A stretch of DNA of 64,000 nucleotides from Streptomyces sp. NBC_00162 (GCF_024611995.1 NZ_CP102509.1:1178001-1242000), one strand, 5' to 3'; shown: positions 27,678 to 37,499, counted from the stretch's first letter. Numbers and translations: made by a program. Notes: a model not told the origin generated them from the letters alone.

Positions 27678-28301
27678 CTATCGGTGGTGTGTGGTGGTGG
27701 CGCCGCCCAGGCACAGCCCGGCGACGCTGCTCTGCAGCAGGGTGTGGACGAACAGCAGGTCCGCTCCCCCGGGGTCGGCCCCCGTGATCCGGTGCGGGGT
27801 CAGCGAGTCGAAGTGGGCGCTGTCCCCGGGATCCAGGAGGTACTCGGCCTCCCCCAGGTGCAGCCGCAGCCGGCCGCCCAGCACGTACAGCCACTCCTCC
27901 CCGGGATGGACGCGGACCAGCTCGCCCGGGCCGCGGCCCTGGGGTACGTGCACGCGCAGGGCCTGCATCCCGCGCCCGGAACCGCCCGCCTGCCAGTACG
28001 TCCATCCGTCGGCCTCGCGGGCACCCGGACCGCCTGCCCGTACGATGGGATCGGCGACGGCCGGGGTCTCGCCGAGCAGCTCGGAGACGGTCGTACCGTA
28101 GGTCCGGGCGAGTGCGAGCAGCAGCGGCAGCGAGGGCTGGCGCCGGCCGGTCTCCAGGCGGGACAGGTGGGCGGGCGAGAGTCTGGCCCGCGCGGCGGCG
28201 GCTTCCAGGGTGAGTCCGGCGCGGCGGCGCAGGTCGCGCAGTTGCGGGGCCACGGCCGGCAGCTCGTCGCCCCCTTCCTCGGGGGCAGGACCGGGGTTCA
28301 T
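27678..28301 (-). CDS. XRE-family regulator with C-terminal cupin
   Basis: 207 residues from ATG 28301. The helix-turn-helix is at about residues 20-75 (LRDLRRRAGLTLEAAAARAR, LSPAHLSRLETGRRQPSLPL), and a cupin small-molecule sensor domain follows (VHPGEEWLYVLGGRLRLHLG; YLLDPGDSAHFDSLTPHRIT). Such proteins commonly repress their own operon. Two TTGCC/GGCAA palindromes lie 20-55 bp upstream of its start. The DUF6126 gene follows in the same operon. Confidence 0.93.
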   Translation of the reverse strand: MNPGPAPEEGGDELPAVAPQLRDLRRRAGLTLEAAAARARLSPAHLSRLETGRRQPSLPLLLALARTYGTTVSELLGETPAVADPIVRAGGPGAREADGWTYWQAGGSGRGMQALRVHVPQGRGPGELVRVHPGEEWLYVLGGRLRLHLGEAEYLLDPGDSAHFDSLTPHRITGADPGGADLLFVHTLLQSSVAGLCLGGATTTHHR

Positions 28302-28321
28302 GCCTCGATTGAGCCAGAGAC

Positions 28322-28357
28322 TTGCCTCCCTGGCAATCCGTCTTGCCTCTGAGGCAA
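28322..28357. promoter_or_regulatory. Tandem operators of the XRE-cupin regulator
   Basis: TTGCCTCCCTGGCAA (28322-28336; 5-bp arms) and TTGCCTCTGAGGCAA (28343-28357; 7-bp arms around one base) have centres 21 bp apart, two helical turns, so two dimers could bind on one face. They lie just upstream of the XRE-cupin gene and also about 25 bp beyond the DNA ligase stop, so the target is the XRE-cupin/DUF6126 operon. Confidence 0.7.
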
Positions 28358-28383
28358 AACTGCCACGGCCCGCTGAAGAAGAA

Positions 28384-29919
28384 TCACCCGCCGCTGCCGC
28401 CTTCGAGCACCGTCTCCACCGTGTCCGCCTGGTCCGCGCTCTTGTCCGGACGGTGTCTGAGCACCCGCGCGAAGCGCAGCGCGACCCCGGCCGGGTAGCG
28501 GGAGGAGCGCTGCAGGCCGTCGTAGGCGATCTCCACCACCAGTTCGGGCCGCACCCGCACGGTGAAGCCGTCGTCCGAGGTGGCGAGCGCGCCCAGCGCC
28601 CGCGTCTGCCAGCGCAGCATCTCGTCGGTGAGCCCCTTGAAGGTCTTGCCGAGCATGGCGTACGTCCCGTCGGCGGCGCGCGCCCCGAGGTGCAGGTTGG
28701 ACAGCAGCCCGGTGCGCCGCCCGTGGCCCCATTCGGCGGCGAGAACGACCACGTCCAGGGTGTGCACCGGCTTCACCTTGAGCCAGTTCTTGCCGCGCCG
28801 GCCCGCCGCGTAGGCGGAGTCGAGGCTCTTGGCCATCACTCCCTCGTGGCCGCGGCGCAGGGTCTCGGCCCAGAACTCCTCCGCCTCCGCCGCCTGTGCC
28901 TGCGGGTCCTCGACCACGAGACGGCGGACCCGGGCCCTTTCCGGAACGAGCGCGGCGAGGGTCTCGTACCGCTCGCGGACCGGGAGGTCGAGCAGGACGT
29001 CCTGTCCGGCGGCCAGCACGTCGAAGAAGTACGGGGCCACGGGGAGCGTCCGCCGGGCGGCCTCGACGTCGACTCGGGAGCCGACCCGGCTCGCGATCTC
29101 CTGGAAGGGGACCGGGCGGCCGTCCGCGGCCCGGCCGATGACCTCTCCGTCGAGGATGAACCGCTCCCCCGGCAGCGACCGGGCCAGCTCGGCCACCTCC
29201 GGCAGCCGGTCCGTGATCTCGTCCAGGGAGCGCGTGTACACCCGTACCTCGTCGCCCTCCCGGTGGACCTGGACCCGGATCCCGTCGAGCTTCTCCTCCA
29301 CCGCGCAGGGCCCCAGCGCGGCCAGGGCCTCGGCGACCGACTTCGCGGTGCTCGCCAGCATGGGCTGTACGGGCTGCCCGACACGCAGGGTGAAGCCGCC
29401 GAGCGCAGGTGCGCCCCCGGCCAGGACGGCCGCCGCGACCCGGGGCAGCGAGCCGTCCAGCATCACCGCCCGGCGCAGGTCGGCGGCCGGTACTCCGGCG
29501 GCCGCGGCCACGCCCTCCAGGGCCACCGCGTCGAGTGCGCCCTGGCGCACCTCCCCGGACAACAGGCTGCGCAGGAACCGCTGCTCGGTCCCGGTGGCCG
29601 CGCCCAGCAGGCCGTCCAGGATCCGGCGGCGCCCGGCCTGCGATCCCGCGCCCGCGACGGCCGCCAGCTCGGTCACCGCGGCGTCCACGGCCCGGACGGT
29701 CAGGGTCGGCTCCGGCGCGGGTTCCACTTCCTGTCCGAGGGCGCGCCAGCCGATGCCCGGCCGACCCTGCGGGAGGCGTCCGGCGAGGTACGAGATCACC
29801 AACGCGGCCTCCTCCGGGGGCGCGGCCGCGAACAGTTCCGCGAGCAGGGCGGTCTTCCGGGACCGGGCGGAGGTGTCGGCGACCTCCCGGGACACGCGCG
29901 CGACCTCGGCCAGCAGCAT
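28384..29919 (-). CDS. lig: ATP-dependent DNA ligase
   Basis: 511 residues from ATG 29919. It has the N-terminal ligase domain (about 1-170), the nucleotidyltransferase core with catalytic Lys in EEKLDGIRVQVHREG (about residue 213), motif III-like FILDGEVIGRAADGRPVPFQ, motif IV EGVMAKSLDSAYAAGRRGKN and motif V WLKVKPVHTLDVVVLAAEWG, followed by the OB domain. This is the actinobacterial LigB/LigC-type enzyme used in repair, additional to the NAD-dependent replicative ligase. It seals nicks using ATP. It stands alone between the XRE operon and the divergent hydrolase-ABC gene. Confidence 0.95.
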   Translation of the reverse strand: MLLAEVARVSREVADTSARSRKTALLAELFAAAPPEEAALVISYLAGRLPQGRPGIGWRALGQEVEPAPEPTLTVRAVDAAVTELAAVAGAGSQAGRRRILDGLLGAATGTEQRFLRSLLSGEVRQGALDAVALEGVAAAAGVPAADLRRAVMLDGSLPRVAAAVLAGGAPALGGFTLRVGQPVQPMLASTAKSVAEALAALGPCAVEEKLDGIRVQVHREGDEVRVYTRSLDEITDRLPEVAELARSLPGERFILDGEVIGRAADGRPVPFQEIASRVGSRVDVEAARRTLPVAPYFFDVLAAGQDVLLDLPVRERYETLAALVPERARVRRLVVEDPQAQAAEAEEFWAETLRRGHEGVMAKSLDSAYAAGRRGKNWLKVKPVHTLDVVVLAAEWGHGRRTGLLSNLHLGARAADGTYAMLGKTFKGLTDEMLRWQTRALGALATSDDGFTVRVRPELVVEIAYDGLQRSSRYPAGVALRFARVLRHRPDKSADQADTVETVLEGGSGG

Positions 29920-30081
29920 GCGGCCATCCTCCCGCCGGGCGGCGCGCCCCGCAGGTCGGGATCCGGCCGCCCCGCATACCGCAGGCGCGGTACACGGGGC
30001 CGCCGGTGTACTCCTGCGGAAGGGCGGGACATCCCCCTGGGGACGCTCGGGCGCGAAGCACCTGGCGCTTAGGGTTCCCGT

Positions 30082-32820
30082 ATGAAGCTCCGACTGCCCA
30101 GGCGCCGCCGGGTCCGCCTCTTCGCCGGCGCCGCCGCGCTCGCCGTCGTCGCGGGAGCCGGGCCGTGGCTCGTGTCGGCCTCGGCCGGCGACACTCCGGC
30201 CGTGCACCGCGAGGACCGCGTGGTGGACATGCCCGGCGCCGCGATCGACACCTCGTACTTCACCGCGGGCGACGGCGCGGACAAAAGCTCGGGCGAGGGG
30301 AAGAAACGTCCCGCTGTGCTCCTCGGCCACGGTTTCGGCGGCAGCAAGGAGGATGTGCGCGCCCACGCCGAGCAGTTGGCGCGTGACGGGTACGCCGTCC
30401 TGACCTGGTCGGCGCGCGGCTTCGGCCGCTCCGGCGGCCGGATCGGGCTGAACGACCCCGAGTACGAGGTCAAGGACGTCTCCCGGCTCATCGACTGGCT
30501 CGCCACCCGGCCCGAGGTGCGGCTCGACGCGGACGGCGACCCGCGCGTCGGCGTGGCCGGCGCCTCCTACGGCGGGGCGGTCTCGCTGCTCGCCGCCGGA
30601 TACGACCGGCGCGTGGACGCGATCGCCCCGCAGATCACCTACTGGAACCTGGCCGACTCCCTCTTCCCGAACGGGGTCTTCAAGAAGCTCTGGGCCGGCA
30701 TCTTCTTCACCACCGGCTCCTCGGGCGGCATGCAGCCCTCGCAGCAGGGCCCGCAGGCACCCGATCCGCTCGCCGCCCCCGGCTGCGGGCGCTTCCAGCC
30801 CGAGCTCTGCGCGATGTACGAGCGGGTCGCGGTGGCCGGGAAGCCCGACCCCGAGGCCCGGGCGCTGCTGGAGCAGCGCAGCCCGTCGGCCGTCGGCGCC
30901 CGGATCAAGGTGCCGACCCTCATCGTGCAGGGCCAGGACGACTCCCTCTTTCCGCTGGACCAGGCCGATGCCATGGCCAAGGCCATCGCGGCGAACGGCG
31001 CGCCCGTCTCCGTGGACTGGGCGGCCGGCGGACACGACGGCGGCGTGCGCGAGGCCGACCGGACCGGGGCGCGGGTCGCGGCCTGGTTCGACCACTACCT
31101 CAAGGGCGGCGGGGCCGACGGAAACACGGACACCGGCCCGGCGTTCCGCGTCTCGCGCTCCGGCGGCATCGACTCGACGGACGGCCAGGTGCAGCTGCGC
31201 GGCGCGAGCGGCGAGCGGTACCCCGGGCTCGCTTCGGACCCGAAGGAGTTCGCCCTGACCGGGCGCGAGCAGAGCTTCGCCAATCCGGCGGGCGGCGCCC
31301 CTCCCGCGCTGTCCTCCCTGCCGGGCATCGGCGGGCAGCTCGCGGCCTTCGGAGCCGGGCTCTCCTTGGACTTCCCGGGGCAGAACGCCCGCTTCGAATC
31401 GCAGCCGCTGACCGAGGAGGTACGGATCACCGGGGCGCCGGCCATCACCCTGAAGGTGAGGTCGACGGCTGCGGACGGCTCGGCCGTGCTGTTCGGCAAG
31501 GTGTACGACGTCGGCCCGGACGGCCGCCAGCAGGTGCTGCCGAGTCAGCTGGTCGCCCCGGTGCGGGTGGAGAACGCGCAGCAGGAGACGGCCGTCGAGC
31601 TGCGGCTGCCCGCGATCGACCACGCCGTCGAGGCCGGGCACCGGCTGCGGCTGGTGGTCGCCGCGACCGACCTGGGCTACGCGACCCCGGCCGCGCCGGC
31701 CACCTACACGGTCTCGGCTCAGGGCCCCCTGGCCGTCCCCGTGGCCGCAGGGGTACGGACCGCCTCGGCGGGGCTGCCCGCCTGGACGTGGGGGCTGCCG
31801 CTGGGCGCGGCGGCGCTGGCCGCGGCGTTGCTGGGAATCCGGAGGACCGGCCGGGGGCCCGCGGGCGGCGGGGGCGGCGTACCGCAGCCGGAGGCCGCGC
31901 TGGCCGGCGTACCGCTGGAGATCACCGGACTGACGAAGCGGTACGCGAAGGCAGAGGACCGGTACGCGGTGCGGGACCTGTCGTTCCGGGTGGAGAAGGG
32001 GCAGGTGCTGGGACTGCTCGGGCCCAACGGGGCCGGGAAGACCACCACCCTGCGGATGCTCATGGGGCTGATCTCGCCGGACGCCGGGGAGATCCGGGTG
32101 TTCGGGCACGCGGTGCGGGCCGGGGCGCCGGTGCTGTCGCGGGTCGGGGCCTTCGTGGAGGGCGCGGGGTTCCTGCCGCATCTGACGGGCCGCGCGAACC
32201 TGGAGCTGTACTGGCAGGCCACCGGCCGCCCGGCCGAGGACGCCCACATGGCGGAGGCCCTGGAGATCGCCGGGCTCGGCGACGCGCTGGAGCGCGCGGT
32301 GCGCACGTACTCGCAGGGCATGCGGCAGCGGCTCGCGATCGCCCAGGCCATGCTCGGGATGCCGGACCTGCTGATCCTCGACGAGCCGACGAACGGTCTG
32401 GACCCGCCGCAGATCCGGGAGATGCGGGACGTGATGATCCGCTACGCGGCGGGCGGGCGGACGGTCATCGTCTCCAGCCACCTGCTGTCGGAGGTGGAAC
32501 AGTCCTGTACGCACCTGGTGGTCATGGACCGCGGCAGGCTGGTGCGGGCGGGAGAGGTCGCTGAGATCACCGGCGGCGGGGACACCCTGCTGGTGACACT
32601 GGCCGGGCCGGTGGACGAGATGGTCGTCGAGAAAGTCGCGACCCTGGAGGGAGTGGGTTCCGTGGTGGCCGCCGATGACGGGCTCCTCGTACGGCTCGAC
32701 GGCGCGACGGCCGCCGGGCTGATCGCCGAACTCGTACGGCTGGAGGTGCCGGTGAGCGCAGTCGGACCGCACCGGCGACTGGAGGACGCGTTCCTCACCC
32801 TGATCGGAGGTTCGGCATGA
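30082..32820 (+). CDS. Fusion of extracellular alpha/beta hydrolase and cytoplasmic ABC ATPase
   Basis: 912 residues. Residues 1-36 are a basic signal-anchor (MKLRLPRRRRVRLFAGAAAL). About 45-360 is an S15/CocE-type alpha/beta hydrolase with AVLLGHGFGGSK, nucleophile Ser in GVAGASYGGAVSLL (about 161), QGQDDSLFPLDQA and GGHDGG (acid and His). About 365-560 is a beta-rich X-Pro dipeptidase C-like domain. A second hydrophobic helix (WTWGLPLGAAALAAALLG, about 567) is followed by a complete ABC ATPase: Walker A GPNGAGKTT (about 646), YSQGMRQR signature (about 743), LLILDEPT Walker B (about 764). Topology would place the hydrolase outside and the ATPase inside. The permease start overlaps by ATGA. 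Confidence 0.92.
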   Translation: MKLRLPRRRRVRLFAGAAALAVVAGAGPWLVSASAGDTPAVHREDRVVDMPGAAIDTSYFTAGDGADKSSGEGKKRPAVLLGHGFGGSKEDVRAHAEQLARDGYAVLTWSARGFGRSGGRIGLNDPEYEVKDVSRLIDWLATRPEVRLDADGDPRVGVAGASYGGAVSLLAAGYDRRVDAIAPQITYWNLADSLFPNGVFKKLWAGIFFTTGSSGGMQPSQQGPQAPDPLAAPGCGRFQPELCAMYERVAVAGKPDPEARALLEQRSPSAVGARIKVPTLIVQGQDDSLFPLDQADAMAKAIAANGAPVSVDWAAGGHDGGVREADRTGARVAAWFDHYLKGGGADGNTDTGPAFRVSRSGGIDSTDGQVQLRGASGERYPGLASDPKEFALTGREQSFANPAGGAPPALSSLPGIGGQLAAFGAGLSLDFPGQNARFESQPLTEEVRITGAPAITLKVRSTAADGSAVLFGKVYDVGPDGRQQVLPSQLVAPVRVENAQQETAVELRLPAIDHAVEAGHRLRLVVAATDLGYATPAAPATYTVSAQGPLAVPVAAGVRTASAGLPAWTWGLPLGAAALAAALLGIRRTGRGPAGGGGGVPQPEAALAGVPLEITGLTKRYAKAEDRYAVRDLSFRVEKGQVLGLLGPNGAGKTTTLRMLMGLISPDAGEIRVFGHAVRAGAPVLSRVGAFVEGAGFLPHLTGRANLELYWQATGRPAEDAHMAEALEIAGLGDALERAVRTYSQGMRQRLAIAQAMLGMPDLLILDEPTNGLDPPQIREMRDVMIRYAAGGRTVIVSSHLLSEVEQSCTHLVVMDRGRLVRAGEVAEITGGGDTLLVTLAGPVDEMVVEKVATLEGVGSVVAADDGLLVRLDGATAAGLIAELVRLEVPVSAVGPHRRLEDAFLTLIGGSA

Positions 32821-33680
32821 GCGCCGTACAGGAGGTGGCCCCGGGCTACCAGGCCGGCCGTACGCTGCCGCTGCGAGTGGAGGCCCTGCGGCAGTGGCGC
32901 AGGCGGCGGACGCTGGTGATGTTCGGGGTGCTGGCCGCGCTGCCGTTCATCATGCTCATCGCGTTCGCGGTGGGCGGCGGACCGGACGGCCCCGGTGGCG
33001 GCAACGGCCGGATCACGCTGATCGACACGGCGACGGCCTCGGGCGCGAACTTCGCGGCGACCTGCCTGTTCGTCTCGGCGGGCTTCCTGCTGGTGGTGCC
33101 GGTGGCGCTGTTCTGCGGGGACACGGTGGCCTCGGAGGCGAGCTGGTCCTCGCTGCGCTATCTGCTGGCCTCGCCGGTGCCGCGGGCGCGGCTGCTGTGG
33201 AGCAAGCTGGTGGTGGCGCTCGGCTTCAGCCTGGCGGCGATGGTGCTGCTGCCGGTGGTGGCGCTGGCGGCGGGCACGGCCGCGTACGGCTGGGGGCCGC
33301 TGAAGCTCCCGACGGGCGGTGCGCTGGCCGCCGGGGACACCGTGCCGCGGCTCGCGCTGGCGGTCGCCTTCGTCTTCGTGTCGCAGCTGGTGACGGCGGG
33401 TCTGGCGTTCTGGCTGTCGACACGGACGGACGCGCCGTTGGGCGCGGTGGGCGGTGCGGTCGGGCTGACGATCGTCGGGAACGTGCTGGACGCGGTCACC
33501 GCGCTCGGGTCGTGGCGCGAGTTCCTGCCGGCGCACTGGCAGTTCGCGTGGGCGGACGCCTTGCAGCCGCAGCTGGAGTGGGGCGGGATGATCAAGGGGG
33601 CGGCGGTGTCGGTGTCGTACGCGCTGGTGCTGTTCGCCCTCGCCTTCCGGGGGTTCTCCCGCAAGGACATCACGTCCTGA
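32817..33680 (+). CDS. ABC-2 type permease
   Basis: 287 residues with about six hydrophobic segments (for example LVMFGVLAALPFIMLIAFAV, FAATCLFVSAGFLLVVPVAL, LVVALGFSLAAMVLLPVVAL). The motif DTVASEASWSSLRYLLASPV is typical of ABC-2/NatB-like permeases. It overlaps the fused hydrolase-ATPase gene by 4 bp (ATGA) and provides the membrane channel for that ATPase. A dimer of both would form an exporter with an attached outside hydrolase. Confidence 0.9.
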   Translation: MSAVQEVAPGYQAGRTLPLRVEALRQWRRRRTLVMFGVLAALPFIMLIAFAVGGGPDGPGGGNGRITLIDTATASGANFAATCLFVSAGFLLVVPVALFCGDTVASEASWSSLRYLLASPVPRARLLWSKLVVALGFSLAAMVLLPVVALAAGTAAYGWGPLKLPTGGALAAGDTVPRLALAVAFVFVSQLVTAGLAFWLSTRTDAPLGAVGGAVGLTIVGNVLDAVTALGSWREFLPAHWQFAWADALQPQLEWGGMIKGAAVSVSYALVLFALAFRGFSRKDITS

Positions 33681-33703
33681 GCGGAAGAACCCCGGTCACA
33701 GCA

Positions 33704-34669
33704 CTAGGGCAGGACGCGTACGGGTGAGCCGTCGAGGAAGGCAGCGATGTCCTCGACGGCTTCGCCGTAGTACGTGGCGTAGTTGGCCCGTGTGACATAG
33801 CCGAGGTGCGGGGTCGCCAGGAGCCTCGGGGCGGTGCGCAGGGGATGGTCACCGGGCAGCGGCTCGGTGTCGAAGACGTCGAGGGCGGCGCCCGCGATGC
33901 GGCCTTCGCGCAGGGCCTCGATGAGCGCGTCCTGGTCGACGATGGCCGCCCGGGAGGTGTTGACCAGGTAGGCGCTCTGCTTCATCAGCGCCAGCTCGGC
34001 GGCGCCGATCAGGCCTCGGGTGCGGTCGCCGAGGGCGAGGTGGACGGAGACGAAATCGCTGCCGGCCAGCAGTTCCTCCTTGGACCCGGCGAGGGCCACA
34101 CCCACCTCCGCGGCCCGCTCCTTGGTGAGGTTCTGGCTCCAGGCCACCACGTCCATGCCGAAGGCGAGCCCGACCTGGGCGACTCGGCTGCCGATCTTGC
34201 CGAGCCCGAGGAGGCCCAGTCGGCGGCCGTGGAGGTCCGCGCCGATCGTGCTCTGCCACGGGCCGTACGCGCGCAGGGCGTTGTTCTCCTGGACGAGGCC
34301 GCGGGCCAGGCCCAGCAGCAGGGCCCAGGTCAGCTCGACGGGCGGGGTCGAGGAACTGCCGGTACCGCAGACGGTGACCCCGTTGCGCGCGGCGGCGGCG
34401 TAGTCGATCACGGAATTGCGCATTCCGCTGGCGACGAGCAGCTTGAGGCGGGGCAGCCGGTCGAGCAGGGAGGCCGGGAAGGCCAGGCGCTCGCGCAGGG
34501 TGACGACGATGTCGAAGCCGGCCAGACGCGCCGCGAGCCGGTCCTCGTGGGAGAGGTGGTCGGTGTAGGTGACCACCTCCACCCGGTCCGCGACCGGGGA
34601 CCAGTCGGCGAGCGAGGTCGCGGCCTCCTGGTAGTCGTCGAGGACCGCGCAGCGCAGCATGCCCTTCAC
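33704..34669 (-). CDS. D-2-hydroxyacid dehydrogenase-family protein
   Basis: 321 residues from GTG 34669, which overlaps the upstream stop as GTGA; ATG 34660 is an alternative. It contains the NAD-binding RRLGLLGLGKIGSRVAQVGL (about residue 150), the substrate Arg in NTSRAAIVDQDALIEAL (about 240) and the catalytic His in ATPHLGYVTRANY (about 290). Family members reduce 2-keto acids to D-2-hydroxyacids or act on phosphoglycerate-like substrates. It is translationally coupled to the aldo/keto reductase, suggesting a two-step redox route; the substrate is not known. Confidence 0.9.
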   Translation of the reverse strand: MKGMLRCAVLDDYQEAATSLADWSPVADRVEVVTYTDHLSHEDRLAARLAGFDIVVTLRERLAFPASLLDRLPRLKLLVASGMRNSVIDYAAAARNGVTVCGTGSSSTPPVELTWALLLGLARGLVQENNALRAYGPWQSTIGADLHGRRLGLLGLGKIGSRVAQVGLAFGMDVVAWSQNLTKERAAEVGVALAGSKEELLAGSDFVSVHLALGDRTRGLIGAAELALMKQSAYLVNTSRAAIVDQDALIEALREGRIAGAALDVFDTEPLPGDHPLRTAPRLLATPHLGYVTRANYATYYGEAVEDIAAFLDGSPVRVLP

Positions 34670-35625
34670 GCCGGGGCGCCCGGCGCCACGGCGTCGATCT
34701 CGGCGAGCAGCTCGGCGTCCAGCGGGCGGTCGGCGACGGCCGCGTTGGCGCGCACCTGTTCGGCGGAGGTGGCTCCGGCGATGACGGAGGCGCAGCCGGG
34801 CTGGGCGCCGAGCCAGCCGATGGCGAGTTCGAGGACGCTGCGGTCGTGCTTCTCGGCGAGGGCGGCCAGTGCTTCGACCACGTCGAGCCGTTCCTCGGTG
34901 AGGTAGGAGTCGCGGCCTTCGAGGCGGGAGCCGGCCGGGACGGGCGCGCCCCGGCGGATCTTGCCGGTCAGCAGGCCGTTGGCGAGCGGGAAGTACGGGA
35001 GCACGCCGACGCCGTAGTGCAGGGCCGCCGGGACGAGCTCGCGCTCGGCCGACCGCTCCAGCAGCGACCACTGGTTCTGTGCGGAGACGAAGGACGCCGC
35101 GCCCGTCTCCCGGGCGACGTGGGCGGCTTCGGCGAGCTGCCAGCCGGTGAGGTTGGAGTGGCCGATGTAGCGGACCTTGCCCTCGGCGACGAGCTCGGTG
35201 AGCGCGGCCAGGGTCTCCGCGATCGGGGTGGCCGGGTCGGGGCTGTGCAGCTGGTAGAGGTCGATGTGGTCGGTGCGCAGGCGGCGCAGGGACTCCTCGA
35301 CGGCCCGCCGGATGTACGCGCGGCCGCCGCGGGACCCGGCGGCGGGCCCGTACTTCATGTCCATGCCCGCGTAGCCGAACTTGGTGGCGAGGACGACCTG
35401 GTCCCGACGGCCCTTGAGGGCCTGCCCGAGGTGGTTTTCGGAGCCGCCGAGGCCGCCGTAGATGTCGGCGGTGTCGAGGAGGGTGATGCCCGCGTCGAGC
35501 GCGGCGTCGACAACGGCGCGGGTGGCCTGGGCGTCGAGGCGGCCGCCGAAATTGTTGCAGCCGAGCCCGACGGCGGAGACCTGTAGACCCGAACTGCCCA
35601 GGGAGAGATAGCGCATGCGTTTCAT
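34666..35625 (-). CDS. Aldo/keto reductase
   Basis: 319 residues from ATG 35625. The TIM-barrel AKR landmarks are VSAVGLGCNNFGGRLD, the Asp/Tyr pair in GITLLDTADIYGGLGGSE (about 50), catalytic Lys in VLATKFGYAGMD (about 82) and His in DLYQLHSPDPATPI (about 125), with KVRYIGHSNLTGWQL. It uses NADPH to reduce an aldehyde or ketone. Its stop overlaps the start of the D-2-hydroxyacid dehydrogenase gene (GTGA), so they form an operon. Confidence 0.93.
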   Translation of the reverse strand: MKRMRYLSLGSSGLQVSAVGLGCNNFGGRLDAQATRAVVDAALDAGITLLDTADIYGGLGGSENHLGQALKGRRDQVVLATKFGYAGMDMKYGPAAGSRGGRAYIRRAVEESLRRLRTDHIDLYQLHSPDPATPIAETLAALTELVAEGKVRYIGHSNLTGWQLAEAAHVARETGAASFVSAQNQWSLLERSAERELVPAALHYGVGVLPYFPLANGLLTGKIRRGAPVPAGSRLEGRDSYLTEERLDVVEALAALAEKHDRSVLELAIGWLGAQPGCASVIAGATSAEQVRANAAVADRPLDAELLAEIDAVAPGAPA

Positions 35626-35703
35626 GCCTCCGCACTCGTACGATGCCTGACCGGCCGTCGGGTCAGTCTAGAAGAGCCCCGTCACGCGAAGATCCTCCCT
35701 CCC

Positions 35704-37499
35704 TCACTCGAGCGTGACGACGGTGCGGCGGCCGAGGTCGGGCTGGTCGCGCAGCGGCAGTTCGGTGCCGGGGCGCTCGAGTTCGAGGACGACGATCTCG
35801 TTCTCGCCCGTGTTCCACAGGGGGCCGGGGGCATAGAGGGTGCGCTGCGGGCCGCGCGGGGTGTCGTGGTGACCGAGGAGGAAGCCGTTCAGCCAGACCA
35901 GGCCGGTCCCCCAGCCGGACATGTCGAGGAAGGCGTCGGCCGGTGCGCCGGTGAGGCCGTGGGTGAAGCGGTGGAACACGGGCCGGCCCTTGTCGGCGTC
36001 GGCGGACCCTTCGGCGGTGAAGTCGAGTCCGGTGAGGTCCGTGAGCGGGAGCGGGCGGATCTCCCATTCGAACAGCTGCTGGTGGCCGTGGCGTACGCCG
36101 CGCCAGATGCCCTTGCGGTCGTCCAGGAGCGGACCGTAGTTGACCCGGCCCTGCGCCCTGACCAGGACGTCGAGGACCACGCCGGCCTCGCCGACGGGCA
36201 GGTCCAGTCCCTCGTCGGGCGCGTTGCGGTCGAGGACGCCCAGCGGCACTCCGTCGGCGAAGACGTACGCGCGGTCACCGAGGCCGTCGATCTTCACGGG
36301 CATGACGGGGCGCGGGCCGGTGATGGTGGTCCGGTAGTGGATCAGTCCGTGGCTCTGGCCCAGGCGTTCCATGGACTCGGGAGCCGGGCGCAGCACCGGC
36401 GGGCCGCCGAGCAGGTCGAGGGCGGTCAGCAGCGGCGCGGTGCCCGCGGGGGTGGCGAGGGCGGGGGTGATCCGCGGCGGCGGCTCGGGCAGCGGCGTGT
36501 CGGGCAGCGGTACGTACTTGGCGATGACCTCGCGGAACGCGTGGAACTTGGGGGTGAGTTCACCGGCTTCGCCGATGGGCGCGTCGTAGTCGTAGCTGGT
36601 GACGGTGGGCTGGTAGCCGGCCTCCCAGGGCGCGACCCGGTGTGGTTGGCGCCGGCCCAGAAACCGAAGTTGGTACCGCCGTGGGCCATGTAGAGGTTGA
36701 CGGAGGCGCCGGTGGCGAGCAGTTCGTCGAGGGATGCGGCGGCGTCTTCGACGGCGCGGACGTGGTGGTCCTCGCCCCAGTGGTCGAACCAGCCGATCCA
36801 GAACTCCATCGCGGCGAGCGGGCCGGTCTTCTGATAGCGGCGCAGGGCGTCGAGTCGCTCGGCAGGCCGGGCGCCGAAGGTGGCGGTGGCGAGCCGGCCG
36901 GGGAGCATGCCGCCCTGGAGCATGGCGTCCTCGGGGCCGTCGGCGGTGAACAGCAGGCAGTCCACGCCGCGTTCTACGAGGGCCTGCTCCACGTGGGCGC
37001 GGTAGCGGCTGTCGTTGCCGTACGAGCCGTACTCGTTCTCGATCTGTACGGCGACGACCGGGCCGCCGCGGCTCGCGAGGAGGGGCAGCAGCTCGGGGAC
37101 GACCAGGTCGAACCAGCCGTCCACCTCGGCCTCGAACCGGGGGTCGGAGCAGCGCAGGTGGAGGCCGTCGACGGCGAGGAGGCGGGCGGGCAGGCCGCCG
37201 AAGTCCCACTCGGCGCAGATGTAGGGGCCGGGCCGGACGATGGCGTCGAGGCCGAGGTCCTGGGCGGTGCGCAGGAACCGGCCGAGGTCGCGCCAGCCGG
37301 TGAAATCGGCCTTGCCGGGCGCGGTCTCGTGGAAGTTCCAGGGGACGTAGGTGTCCACGGTGTTCGCGCCCATCGCGCGCAGCCGCTTCAGCCGGTCCTC
37401 CCACAGGTCCGGATGGACCCGGAAGTAGTGCAGGGCCCCCGAGACGATGCGGTGGGGGCGCTCTGCGCGCCGGAATCCGTCCTGGTCGTGCGTGAGCAT
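35704..37499 (-). CDS. GH35 beta-galactosidase, one frameshift
   Basis: About 598 residues from ATG 37499 after correction. It opens MLTHDQDGFRRAERPHRIVS and has the GH35 features: ALHYFRVHPDLWEDRLKRLR, WNFHETAPGKADFTG, acid/base Glu in QIENEYGSYGND, nucleophile region MEFWIGWFDHWGE and YMAHGGTNFGFWAGANHTG. The frame then breaks at 36636-36638 (three G on the coding strand, four expected) and resumes VAPWEAGYQPTVTSYDYDAP to the jelly-roll C-terminus. There is no signal peptide, so it acts inside the cell on imported galactosides. The hybrid regulator gene is divergent, with repeated ATCGATCG sites between. Confidence 0.92.
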
